Shown in pieces: positions 51,773-59,931 of a stretch of 64,000 bases of DNA. The notes under the pieces are model-generated. The model did no database searches and had not been told where the DNA came from. It was given only the letters and a program-made list of their open reading frames with translations. The stretch covers positions 868,001 to 932,000 of the forward strand of contig NZ_JABTEZ010000003.1 of NCBI RefSeq assembly GCF_015711605.1, given 5' to 3'. Numbering within the stretch: position 1 is the first letter of the stretch; each line of letters begins with the position of its first letter. The position numbers and the translations under genes are program-made. Origin of the DNA: Planomonospora sp. ID67723. GTDB lineage: Bacteria > Actinomycetota > Actinomycetes > Streptosporangiales > Streptosporangiaceae.

Positions 51773-52330
51773 TCAGTCTTCCCGGTGGCCCTCCCACTCG
51801 TCCTCCAGCGCCGAGTGCACGACGGAGTCGCGCCAGGCTCCGCGGGCCCGGACGTGGTGCCGGATCCTGCCCTCCTCGACCATCCCGGCGACCAGCATCG
51901 CGAGCTGGGCGGCGGTGTTGGCCGGGGAACGGGCGCCCCAGATGCGGTGCAGGCGCAGGTGCCTGAAGCCGAACGTCAGCATCAGCCGGATCAGGTCGGT
52001 GCCGATGCCCCGGCCCCAGTGGTCCGGGCGCAGGCCGAGGCCGATCTCCGCGCTGTGCGGGTGGTCGGCCTCGATGTGCAGCCGGGCCACACCGATGACC
52101 TCGCCGCTCGCGATTTCGGTCACCGCGAGCACGTAGAGCCGCCTGGGGACCGCCCCGGCGGCCTCGAGCGCTTCGGTGACTATCTCCTCGACCTCCTCGC
52201 GGGTGCGCGGGTCGAACGGCAGGTGCTCGGTGGCGGTGGGATCCCCGTAGACGGCGTGCAGCGCGTCCACGTCGGCGGTCGTCACTTCCCTCAGTCCGAG
52301 TCTCTTGCCGGAGATCTCAACAGGGCGCAT
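51773..52330 (-). CDS. GNAT N-acetyltransferase (RimJ/RimL-like)
   Basis: A 185-residue acetyltransferase. GKRLGLREVTTADVDALHAV opens the fold, EIASGEVIGVARLHIEADHP and AEIGLGLRPDHWGRGIGTDL contain the acetyl-CoA-binding segment, and RIWGARSPANTAAQLAMLVA is typical of the RimJ/RimL/PaiA group. The start is ATG 52330; a -10-like TAGCGT six bases before it hints at a leaderless message. The substrate is unknown (ribosomal protein, antibiotic or small amine). Confidence 0.9.
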   Translation of the reverse strand: MRPVEISGKRLGLREVTTADVDALHAVYGDPTATEHLPFDPRTREEVEEIVTEALEAAGAVPRRLYVLAVTEIASGEVIGVARLHIEADHPHSAEIGLGLRPDHWGRGIGTDLIRLMLTFGFRHLRLHRIWGARSPANTAAQLAMLVAGMVEEGRIRHHVRARGAWRDSVVHSALEDEWEGHRED

Positions 52331-52507
52331 GCGCCGACGCTAACGCCTCGGCAGCCCCACGGCTAGAGATCGTTTCGGCTGGCAACTATTCCCTTATTTA
52401 GCACAATGTCATGTTGATGCCGCCGAAGACCTGGATCGGCCCGATTCTGAGGCGGCGGCGGGCCCGGGAGCGGCCGGCGGCGAGGGCCCGGAGAGGCCCG
52501 CGGGCCG

Positions 52508-52553
52508 GGCTGTGCGGGTGGCGGGGACGGCCGTCCCCGCCACCCGCACAGCC
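52508..52553 (-). terminator. Perfect 23-bp palindrome after the MHS transporter gene
   Basis: 52508-52530 and 52531-52553 are exact reverse complements with no spacer. It begins about 18 bases past the transporter stop and should fold into a very stable hairpin ending transcription. Confidence 0.85.
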
Positions 52554-52571
52554 TCCTTCCGTGACGAGGAC

Positions 52572-53882
52572 TCAGGCGGTGCGGGGAACGGCCCCCGCGG
52601 ACGTTCCCCGGTCGCCGAGGTCGGCGTCACGGGTCTCCGGTGCCAGGAGCAGGCCGACGGCGGTGACGGCCAGCGCCGCCACCACGTACAGGGAGACGGC
52701 CAGGGTGGTGCCGAAGCCCTCGAACAGCCGCAGGGCGACGATCGGGGCCAGCGCGCCGCCGAAGATGCCCGCGACCTGATAGCCCATCGAGGCGCCGCTG
52801 TAGCGCAGCCGGGTGCTGAACAGCTCGGCGATGAACGCCGCCTGCGGGCCGTACATCGCGGCGTGGCAGGCCAGCGCCACGATCGAGGCCAGCGCGATCA
52901 CCGGGAAGGACCCCGTGTCCAGCAGCGGGAAGAAGGCGAACACCCAGATCGCCGCCGTGACCACGCCCGCCAGGTAGACCGGCCTTCTGCCCACCCGGTC
53001 CGAGAGCGCGCCGAACAGCGGGATGAGGAAGAGCTGCACGGCCGAGCCGATCAGCACCGCGTTGAGCGCGATGCCGCGGTCCAGCCCGAGCGTGTCGCTG
53101 ACGTAGGAGAGGCTGTAGGTGACGAACGTGTAGAAGGCGACGTCCACGCCGATGCGCGCGAGGAACGCCGATGCCAGCGCCCGGGGGTGGGTGCGGATCA
53201 CCTCCAGCAGCGGCATCCTCGCTTTCCTGCCGGCCTGCTCGACCTCGGCGAAGAGCGGTGACTCCACGATCCGCAGCCGGATCCACAGGCCGACGACCAC
53301 CAGCACGCCCGAGAGCAGGAACGGGACCCGCCAGCCCCACGACAGGAACGCCTCGTCCGGCAGGGCCGCGGACATCACGCCGAGCACGCCCGCCGCCAGC
53401 AGGTTGCCGGCCGGCACGCCGACCTGGGGCCAGCTCGCGTTGAAGCCGCGCCGTGCCGGGTCACCGTGCTCGATGGACATGAGCACGGCCCCGCCCCACT
53501 CGCCGCCCAGGCCCAGGCCCTGCACGAAGCGCAGGGCGGTCAGCAGCAGGGGAGCGGCGACGCCGATCGTCGCGTAGCCGGGCAGCAGGCCGATGAGGAA
53601 GGTCGCGGCCCCCATCAGCAGCAGGGTCGCCACCAGCACGTTCTTGCGGCCGACGCGGTCGCCGAAGTGGCCGAACACGACGCCGCCCAGGGGCCTGGCG
53701 ACGAACCCCACGGAGTAGGTGAGGAGCGCCAGCAGCGTTCCGGTCAGAGGCTCGAAGGTCGGGAAGAAGAGCTTGTTGAAGACCAGAGCGGCGGCCGTGC
53801 CGTACAGGAAGAAGTCGTACCACTCCAGTGAGGTGCCGATCAGGCCGGCCACGATGACCCGCCTGGCCTGGGAGCTCGCCAT
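52572..53882 (-). CDS. MFS transporter, metabolite:H+ symporter (MHS) type
   Basis: A 436-residue, 12-helix transporter. RRVIVAGLIGTSLEWYDFFL is the MHS-family start, GHFGDRVGRKNVLVATLLLM the cytoplasmic loop motif, and RFVQGLGLGGEWGGAVLMSI the helix-5 signature. Family members import dicarboxylates, shikimate, proline/betaine or similar acids. The start ATG 53882 has AAAGGAG upstream. It is divergent from a GntR/FCD regulator, with palindromes between, so it is probably induced by its own substrate. Confidence 0.93.
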   Translation of the reverse strand: MASSQARRVIVAGLIGTSLEWYDFFLYGTAAALVFNKLFFPTFEPLTGTLLALLTYSVGFVARPLGGVVFGHFGDRVGRKNVLVATLLLMGAATFLIGLLPGYATIGVAAPLLLTALRFVQGLGLGGEWGGAVLMSIEHGDPARRGFNASWPQVGVPAGNLLAAGVLGVMSAALPDEAFLSWGWRVPFLLSGVLVVVGLWIRLRIVESPLFAEVEQAGRKARMPLLEVIRTHPRALASAFLARIGVDVAFYTFVTYSLSYVSDTLGLDRGIALNAVLIGSAVQLFLIPLFGALSDRVGRRPVYLAGVVTAAIWVFAFFPLLDTGSFPVIALASIVALACHAAMYGPQAAFIAELFSTRLRYSGASMGYQVAGIFGGALAPIVALRLFEGFGTTLAVSLYVVAALAVTAVGLLLAPETRDADLGDRGTSAGAVPRTA

Positions 53883-53907
53883 CGCATTCGCTCCTTTGTG
53901 AAGGGGA

Positions 53908-53938
53908 TTGAACTTCAACATAAGTATTGTTCAACAAT
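53908..53938. promoter_or_regulatory. Two palindromic operators between transporter and GntR regulator
   Basis: TTGAACTTCAA (53908-53918, 5-1-5) and ATTGTTCAACAAT (53926-53938, 6-1-6) are both perfect palindromes. They lie in the 91-base divergent region and are probable sites for the adjacent GntR/FCD regulator. Confidence 0.6.
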
Positions 53939-53973
53939 TCGACAAGAACTTTGTTCCATGATTCTCTTGGGCC

Positions 53974-54660
53974 GTGGACAACGCCGTCGCCGCCCTCGAA
54001 CACGACCGCGGCCGCCTGGGACGCAGCAGCACCGCGGAGCGGGTCGCCGACATCCTGCGGGACCGGATCGCCGAGGGGCTCTTCGCGCCGGGTCAGCGCC
54101 TGTCGGAGGAGGCCATCGGCGCGGCCCTCGGCGTCTCCCGCAACACCCTTCGCGAGGCCTTCCGGCTGCTCGGCCACGAGCGCCTGCTGGAGCACCGGCT
54201 CAACCGCGGGGTGTTCGTCCGCGTGCTCTCGGCCGAGGACGTGGCCGACGTCTACCGGGTCCGGCGGGTGATCGAGGGCGCCGCCGTACGCAACAGCCCG
54301 CGCGCCGCGCCCGAGGCGTTCGCCGCGATACGGGAGACCGTCGCCGACGCGCTCCGAGCCGCCCGGGAGGACCGCTGGCAGGACGTGGGCACCGCGAACA
54401 TCCGCTTCCACCAGACCCTGGTCACCCTCAACGGCAGCCCCCGGCTGGACGAGACCATGCGCCAGCTCCTGGCCGAGCTGCGGCTGGTGTTCCACGTGAT
54501 GGAGAACCCGCGGGCGTTCCACGAGCCGTTCGTGGCCCGGAACCTGGAGCTGCTGGAGCTGATGGAGGCCGGTCGGGTCGCGGAGGCCGAGCGTGCGCTG
54601 GAGGATTACCTCGACGACGCCGAGAGGCTCCTCGTGCGGGCCTACACGCCCCACCCGTAG
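53974..54660 (+). CDS. GntR-family (FCD domain) transcriptional regulator
   Basis: A 228-residue regulator starting at GTG 53974. The winged helix TAERVADILRDRIAEGLFAP, LSEEAIGAALGVSRNTLREA is followed by an all-helical FCD ligand-binding domain whose metal-binding residues can be seen in DVADVYRVRRVIEGAAVRNS, NIRFHQTLVTLNGSPRLDE and FVARNLELLELMEAGRVAEA. Such regulators sense organic acids and repress transporter or catabolic genes. The adjacent divergent MHS transporter is the likely target. Confidence 0.92.
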   Translation: MDNAVAALEHDRGRLGRSSTAERVADILRDRIAEGLFAPGQRLSEEAIGAALGVSRNTLREAFRLLGHERLLEHRLNRGVFVRVLSAEDVADVYRVRRVIEGAAVRNSPRAAPEAFAAIRETVADALRAAREDRWQDVGTANIRFHQTLVTLNGSPRLDETMRQLLAELRLVFHVMENPRAFHEPFVARNLELLELMEAGRVAEAERALEDYLDDAERLLVRAYTPHP

Positions 54661-54737
54661 CCCTCCCCCCGACGCCCGCCGCGGCGGGCGCACGCGCCCC
54701 GCCCGTGGTCACGGCCGGGGTGGGTCACAATGATCGG

Positions 54738-55937
54738 ATGACCTCGGCTGTCCTGCACGTCCGCGTGATCACCGGCCCCGGCCTGGTCGCCGATCCCCGG
54801 CTGCTCGCCGAGGTCGCCGACAGGGAGTTCGCCGCGCTCGGCGTCCGCGGGACCCTCTCGCCCGCCTCCGGGCCGGCCGCGGTGCAGGACGCCCTGGCGG
54901 GCGGCGCGGCCTCCTCCGACGTCCTGGTCGTCCTGCCCGGCCCGGACCCCGGGATCAGAGCGCTCATCCCCGCCCATCCCGGCGCCGTCTGGCTCGACCT
55001 CACCAGGGCCGATCCCGTCCCGGCCGGGACCTTCCCCGGGCGCCGGGGGGCCTCCGGGGAGACCGGGGAGACCGTGCACTCCACCCACCTGCACGGCCGG
55101 GGAGTCTGGGGGCTGGCCTGGGCGATCCGGCACGCCGTGCACCGGCGCCGCCGACCGGCCCGCAGGGTCGCCTACGGCGCCCACCCCGACCAGTGGGCGG
55201 AGGTACGGCTCCCGCCGGGACCCCGGGCGGATCCGGCGGCGAACCCGGAGACGAGCCCGGAGACGGGCCCGGATCCCGCGGCGGCTCCGACGGCGGTGCT
55301 GCTGCACGGCGGTTACTGGCGGTCGGTCTGGGGCGCGGACCTGATGGACGCGCTCTGCGCCGACCTGGCGGCGCGCGGCTTCGCGTCGTGGAACCTCGAG
55401 TACCGCCGCCCCGACCTGCACGGCTGGGCGGCGACGACCGGGGACGTGGCGGCGGGGGTCGCACTGGCCGCGAGGGGCGCCCGGGGCCCGGTCGTGCTGA
55501 TCGGCCACTCGGCGGGCGGGCAGCTCGCGCTCCGCGCGGCGGCCGACGACCGGCGGGTCACCCTGGCGGTCTCCCTCGCCGGGGTGCTCGACCTGGCCGA
55601 GGGCGACCGCAGGCACCTCAGCTCGGGCGCGGTCGCGGCGGCGCTCGGCGGGTCGGTCGCCGAGGCGCCCGACGTCTACGCCCGCTCCAGCCCGATGGAG
55701 CGCCTCCCCCTCGGGGTGCCCCAGCTCGTCGTGCAGGGCGACGGCGACGACTTGGACCTGGTGGACCTGGGCCGCCGCTACGCGCGTGCCGCCCGGGAAG
55801 CGGGCGACGACGTGACGTACCTGGAGATGGCCGGCGACCACTTCGACGTCATCGACCCCGCCTCGCCGATCTGGCGCGCGACCGCCACGGAGATCGCCGC
55901 AGTGATCGCCGCAGTGATCGCCGGACACGGCCGCTGA
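54738..55937 (+). CDS. Kynurenine formamidase-like alpha/beta hydrolase with dehydroquinase-like N-terminal part
   Basis: A 399-residue fusion. Residues ~1-140 resemble type II dehydroquinase in outline: HVRVITGPGLVADPRLLAEV matches the family start in position, and HLHGRGVWGLAWAIRHAVHR its end, but the NGPNLN-type catalytic residues are lost. Residues ~145-399 are an esterase: the oxyanion motif HGGYW (190-194), nucleophile S258 (IGHSAGGQLAL), Asp in QGDGDDLDLV and His in AGDHFDVIDPASP. HGGxW is typical of arylformamidases, and TDO and KMO genes lie just downstream. It probably converts N-formylkynurenine to kynurenine. Confidence 0.78.
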   Translation: MTSAVLHVRVITGPGLVADPRLLAEVADREFAALGVRGTLSPASGPAAVQDALAGGAASSDVLVVLPGPDPGIRALIPAHPGAVWLDLTRADPVPAGTFPGRRGASGETGETVHSTHLHGRGVWGLAWAIRHAVHRRRRPARRVAYGAHPDQWAEVRLPPGPRADPAANPETSPETGPDPAAAPTAVLLHGGYWRSVWGADLMDALCADLAARGFASWNLEYRRPDLHGWAATTGDVAAGVALAARGARGPVVLIGHSAGGQLALRAAADDRRVTLAVSLAGVLDLAEGDRRHLSSGAVAAALGGSVAEAPDVYARSSPMERLPLGVPQLVVQGDGDDLDLVDLGRRYARAAREAGDDVTYLEMAGDHFDVIDPASPIWRATATEIAAVIAAVIAGHGR

Positions 55938-55998
55938 CCCGGGGCCGTACGGGCTGCGGGCGGGGAGCGGACGCGTCCCCGCCCCGTCCCGCCGGACC

Positions 55999-56433
55999 TC
56001 AGGCGGAGGTGAGCGGTCTCCAGGGAACAGGGCTGGAGAGCACCATCATGCTCGACGGGTGCCCGTACGGCGCCAGCCTGTCGATCAGCTCCTCGAACGC
56101 GGTCATCGATGCCGTCGCCACCCGCAGCAGGCAGCAGGTCTCCCCGGTCACCCGGTGCACCTCCAGGATCTCCGGCCAGGCCAGCGCCCGCTCGTCGCGG
56201 AGCACGCACCGCGGCCCGTAGCACGACATCCTGATCAGCGCCGCCACGCCGCGCCCGGCCAGCGCCGGGTCCACCCGCGCGTGGTAGCCGATGATCACCC
56301 CCGACTCCTCCAGCCGCCGCACCCGCTCGGCCACCGCCGGGGCCGACAGGTGCACCCGCCGGGAGAGCTCGCTGTAGGACAACCGCGCGTCGGCCTGCAG
56401 CTCAGCCAGGAGTGCCCAGTCCATCGCGTCCAT
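55999..56433 (-). CDS. Lrp/AsnC family regulator (KynR-like)
   Basis: A 144-residue regulator. ATG 56433 is preferred because GGAG lies seven bases upstream. The HTH is MDWALLAELQADARLSYSEL, SRRVHLSAPAVAERVRRLEE; the RAM domain has EILEVHRVTGETCCLLRVAT and SSMMVLSSPVPWRPLTSA. In pseudomonads and Burkholderia, KynR is an Lrp/AsnC protein that senses kynurenine and activates kynA/kynB/kynU. Its place here, divergent from the TDO and KMO genes, fits that role. Confidence 0.88.
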   Translation of the reverse strand: MDAMDWALLAELQADARLSYSELSRRVHLSAPAVAERVRRLEESGVIIGYHARVDPALAGRGVAALIRMSCYGPRCVLRDERALAWPEILEVHRVTGETCCLLRVATASMTAFEELIDRLAPYGHPSSMMVLSSPVPWRPLTSA

Positions 56434-56580
56434 CGTCACACTCCGTCATCCCGTAAGCCGGACACCCCCGGTGCTTTCCGATCCGAAGGTCATCCGCAAA
56501 ATCACCTTTCCTGCATTATTTCCGGATTCTCTGATTCGGACCACCATGGAAGAGAGAAACGTACGAGGAGGAAAAACCCA

Positions 56581-57435
56581 GTGAACGGCATCCAGCAGCG
56601 CACCGAGCAGGACCGGGCCGAACGGGCCAGGGCCAACGAGGGCCTGCCCACGCTCGGGTTCGACTCCGCCACGCCGTACGACGACTACGTCGGCACCGCG
56701 ACCCTGCACCGGCTCCAGCACACCGTCACCGACGCCCCCGAGGAGCTCGCGTTCCTGGTCACCACCCAGGTGATGGAGCTCTACTTCGGCCTGCTCCGCT
56801 CGGAGTGGCAGCTCGCCCAGCGTCAACTGGACGACGACGACGCCACCGCCGCGACCGCGACGATCAAGCGCACGGTCCGCCACTTCGAGGCGCTCAACGC
56901 CGCGTGGGCCTCGCTCAGCTGGCTCACCCCGGGGCAGTTCAACCAGTTCCGCGACGCACTCGGCGAGGCGTCGGGCTTCCAGTCGGCGCTCTACCGCCAC
57001 GTCGAGTTCCTGCTCGGCAACAAGTCCGAGGCGCTCATCCGCCCGCACCGCCGCAACCCCGAGGCGTACGCGGAGCTGCTGGAGGCACTGGTCCGCCCGA
57101 GCCTCTACGACTCGGTGCTGGCCTTCCTCTCCCGCGCCGGTTACGCGGTCCCCCGAGAGGCGGTCGTGCGGGACTTCTCGGCCGACTACCAGCCCAGCCC
57201 CGAGGTGGAGGCGGTCTGGGCCGAGGTGTACGGCGGGCCGCTCGCCCCGCTGGCCGAGGCGCTCACCGACCTGGCCGAGCAGTTCTCCGACTGGCGTTAC
57301 CGGCACCTGATGGCGGTGCGCCGCTCGATGGGCGCCAAGCCGGGCTCCGGCGGGTCCAGCGGACTGACCTGGCTGGAGCGGAGCATGCGGCGCGAGATCT
57401 TCCCCGAGCTCTGGACGGCCCGCACGCTCATGTGA
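56581..57435 (+). CDS. kynA: Tryptophan 2,3-dioxygenase family protein
   Basis: A 284-residue haem enzyme homologue starting at GTG 56581 with AGGAGG upstream. Proximal haem ligand H242 is in DWRYRHLMAVRRSMGAK; R124 (NQFRDALG) matches the substrate-carboxylate Arg, and GEASGFQSALYRHVEFLLGN is fully typical. Compared with the Xanthomonas enzyme as I recall it, the distal His55 position is Thr62 (FLVTTQVMEL) and Thr254 is Ser256 (GSGGSSG). It may open the tryptophan ring or act on a modified substrate. It is followed by the KMO gene. Confidence 0.85.
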   Translation: MNGIQQRTEQDRAERARANEGLPTLGFDSATPYDDYVGTATLHRLQHTVTDAPEELAFLVTTQVMELYFGLLRSEWQLAQRQLDDDDATAATATIKRTVRHFEALNAAWASLSWLTPGQFNQFRDALGEASGFQSALYRHVEFLLGNKSEALIRPHRRNPEAYAELLEALVRPSLYDSVLAFLSRAGYAVPREAVVRDFSADYQPSPEVEAVWAEVYGGPLAPLAEALTDLAEQFSDWRYRHLMAVRRSMGAKPGSGGSSGLTWLERSMRREIFPELWTARTLM

Positions 57436-57493
57436 GGTGACCGCCGCGAGCTCCGCACAGCACGTTCATGCGAGACGACTGTGAGGTGACAGT

Positions 57494-58867
57494 GTGGACG
57501 ATCCCCCCAGCGGCCCCCCTCGCGGACGCGCCGCCGACGATCCCCCCGAGGTGGCCGTCGTCGGCGCCGGCCTGGTCGGCTGCCTGCTGGCCTGCTTCCT
57601 GGCCCGGCGCGGCCATGCGGTGACGCTCTACGAGCGGCGGCCCGACCCCCGCGAGGCGGGCGGCGGGCGGAACCGCTCGATCAACCTGGCGATCTCCGAA
57701 CGCGGCCTCGACGCCCTGCGCCGGGTCGGCCTGGACGAGACCGTGCTCAAGGCGGCCCTGCCGATGTCCGGCCGGATGATGCACGCCCCCGACGGCACGC
57801 TCGGCTTCCAGCCCTACAGCGCCGACGGCCGCCGGGCGATCAACTCCATCAGCCGGTCCGCGCTGAACCGCACACTGCTGGAGGCCGCGGACGCCTTCCC
57901 CGGAGTGCGGCTCCGCTTCCGGCACCGGCTCACCGGCCTGGACCCCGAGACCGGCCGGATGGAGTTCGACACCCCCGGCGGACCGGTCGCCGCCGTCTCG
58001 CCGGTGATCCTCGGCGCCGACGGCGCGGGCAGCGCGGTCCGGGCCAGGCTCCAGGTCAGGCCGGGGTTCGACCTGCACCAGGAGTATCTGGACTACGGCT
58101 ACAAGGAGCTCACCATTCCGGCGAAGGACGGCGACTTCGCCCTCGACCCCGGGGCGCTGCACATCTGGCCGCGCGGCCGGTCCATGATGATCGCCCTGCC
58201 CAACCCGGACCGTTCCTTCACCTGCACGCTGTTCTGGCCGGAACGGGAACTCGCCGAGCTGGACACTCCCGCGAAGGTGGAGCGGGCCTTCGCCGAGCAC
58301 TATCCCGACACCCGCGGCCTCATCCCGGACCTGGCCGCCGGATACGCCCTCAACCCGGTCGGCCACCTGGTCACCGTCCGCTGCTCTCCCTGGACGGTCC
58401 TCGGCCGGGCCGCCTCGGTCGGGCTGATCGGCGACGCCGCGCACGCGATCGTCCCCTTCTACGGCCAGGGAGCCAACTGCGGCTTCGAGGACTGCGTCGA
58501 GCTGGACCGCTGCCTGTCGGAGACCGGCGACGACTACGCGGCGGCCCTGGCCCTGTACGAGGCCCGCCGCAAGGCCAACACCGACACCATCGCCCGTCTG
58601 GCCCTGGACAACTTCGTGGAGATGCGCGACAAGGTCGCCTCCCGCGCCTTCCTGGCCCGCAAACGCGTCGAGCACACCCTGGAACGCGTCCTGCCCGGCC
58701 GCTACGTCTCCCGCTACGAGCTGGTCTCCTTCAGCACCGTCCCCTACGCCGAGGTCGAGCGCCGCGTCGCCCGCCAGCGGCGGTGGGCCGTCACCGCGGG
58801 GGTCCTGGGCGCTGCGGCCGCGGCGGGCGCGGTGCTGGGAGCACGTTCCCTGCTGGGCGGCCGTTGA
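57494..58867 (+). CDS. Kynurenine 3-monooxygenase-like FAD monooxygenase
   Basis: A 457-residue flavoprotein starting at GTG 57494, 58 bases after the TDO gene. VAVVGAGLVGCLLACFLARR binds FAD, and GRNRSINLAISERGLDALRR is the signature of kynurenine monooxygenases. VILGADGAGSAVRARLQVRP and SVGLIGDAAHAIVPFYGQGA complete the hydroxylase fold. The end (WAVTAGVLGAAAAAGAVLGA) is a hydrophobic anchor, as in KMO. It should hydroxylate kynurenine to 3-hydroxykynurenine using NADPH and oxygen. Confidence 0.92.
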   Translation: MDDPPSGPPRGRAADDPPEVAVVGAGLVGCLLACFLARRGHAVTLYERRPDPREAGGGRNRSINLAISERGLDALRRVGLDETVLKAALPMSGRMMHAPDGTLGFQPYSADGRRAINSISRSALNRTLLEAADAFPGVRLRFRHRLTGLDPETGRMEFDTPGGPVAAVSPVILGADGAGSAVRARLQVRPGFDLHQEYLDYGYKELTIPAKDGDFALDPGALHIWPRGRSMMIALPNPDRSFTCTLFWPERELAELDTPAKVERAFAEHYPDTRGLIPDLAAGYALNPVGHLVTVRCSPWTVLGRAASVGLIGDAAHAIVPFYGQGANCGFEDCVELDRCLSETGDDYAAALALYEARRKANTDTIARLALDNFVEMRDKVASRAFLARKRVEHTLERVLPGRYVSRYELVSFSTVPYAEVERRVARQRRWAVTAGVLGAAAAAGAVLGARSLLGGR

Positions 58868-58879
58868 CTCCAGGGGCCC

Positions 58880-58911
58880 AAGGGCTCCGAAGGTCAAGGG
58901 CTCCGAAGGTC
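58880..58911. repeat. 16-bp tandem duplication after the KMO gene
   Basis: Two exact copies (58880-58895 and 58896-58911) plus a four-base partial copy. The second copy meets the LysR stop codon. Confidence 0.8.
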
Positions 58912-59860
58912 AAGGCCGCGGCCTGCCGGGCGCGCCGGGGCTGACGCCCGAACACAGGCCGGAGCGCAGGGCGGCGGTCAGGGCGGTGATCGCGGGACGG
59001 GCGGCGGCGCCGCGCCGGAAGGCGATCCGGGTACGGCGGCGCATGGGCAACGCGGTGAGCCGGACGCCCTCGGGCGGATCCTCCGCGCCGAGCTCCGGCA
59101 CCAGCGCCGCCCCCTGGCCGATCGCGACCATCGCCAGGACCGTGGCGAAGTCGTCGATGTGGTGCCGGATCCGGGGGGCGAACCCGGCGGCCTGGCAGGC
59201 CCGGACGGTCATCGCGTGGCAGAGCGTGCCCGGGGTGGACGCGATCCACGCGGCGTCGCGCCACGGCAGGAGCGCGGTGCGCGCCGAGGCGGCCGCCTCC
59301 GGCCCGTCCGGGGGAACGGAGGCGGCGGCGCGGGACGTCACCAGGTACATGGGCTCTTCGAGGAGAGGGATGGAGTCCAGGGCGAGGTCGGGTTCGGTGG
59401 GGACGAAGTCGTACTCGTGGACCAGCGCCACGTCCAGGTCGCCGGCGCGCAGGCGGGGAGCGACCTCGGCGGGGTCGATCTCGTCGACCATCGGCTCCAG
59501 GGCCGGATGCTCCCTGGCCAGGGCGGCCAGGGCCGCGGGCAGGAGGGCGCGGGTCGCCGTGGGGAAGGCGCCGATCCGGACGGTCCCGGTCAGGCCGGTC
59601 CGGGCGACCGCCAGCTCGGCCGCGGCCTGCTCCAGCCGCTCCAGTACGGCCTCGGCGTGGCCGACCAGCGCGATCCCCGCCGGGGTGAGCGCGACCCGGC
59701 GGCCGGTGCGCTCCAGCAGCGCCACTCCGGCCTCCCGTTCCAGGGCGGCGAGCTGCTGGGAGACCGCCGAGGGGGTGAACGTCAGAGCCTCGGCCACCGC
59801 GGCGATCGTGCCGCGGTAGGAGAGTTCGCGGAGCAGGCGGAGCCTTCGCACGTCGAGCAT
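58910..59860 (-). CDS. LysR-family transcriptional regulator
   Basis: A 316-residue regulator. The HTH is GTIAAVAEALTFTPSAVSQQ, LAALEREAGVALLERTGRRV; the effector domain includes GTVRIGAFPTATRALLPAAL and DLDVALVHEYDFVPTEPDLA. It is divergent from a DapA-family gene 71 bases away, which is its likely target. Nothing in the sequence ties it to the kynurenine block. The C-terminal Arg/Pro-rich tail is not conserved-looking. Confidence 0.92.
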   Translation of the reverse strand: MLDVRRLRLLRELSYRGTIAAVAEALTFTPSAVSQQLAALEREAGVALLERTGRRVALTPAGIALVGHAEAVLERLEQAAAELAVARTGLTGTVRIGAFPTATRALLPAALAALAREHPALEPMVDEIDPAEVAPRLRAGDLDVALVHEYDFVPTEPDLALDSIPLLEEPMYLVTSRAAASVPPDGPEAAASARTALLPWRDAAWIASTPGTLCHAMTVRACQAAGFAPRIRHHIDDFATVLAMVAIGQGAALVPELGAEDPPEGVRLTALPMRRRTRIAFRRGAAARPAITALTAALRSGLCSGVSPGAPGRPRP

Positions 59861-59931
59861 CAGTTCAGCTTAATAGTCTGAGAAGAAACGCGAACTGGAC
59901 CTGCACGGTCAGTGGCGGTCAGGCTCGGGGC

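Noticed and set aside
53898-54737. Upstream extension of the formamidase-like gene through the GntR region
   Set aside because: It overlaps the GntR gene in another frame; ATG 54738 begins a conserved-looking N-terminus.
59861-59931. LysR T-N11-A operator between LysR and DapA-family genes
   Set aside because: TTCAG and CTGAG arms are imperfect and no clear T-N11-A dyad could be fixed, so it is not listed as a site.
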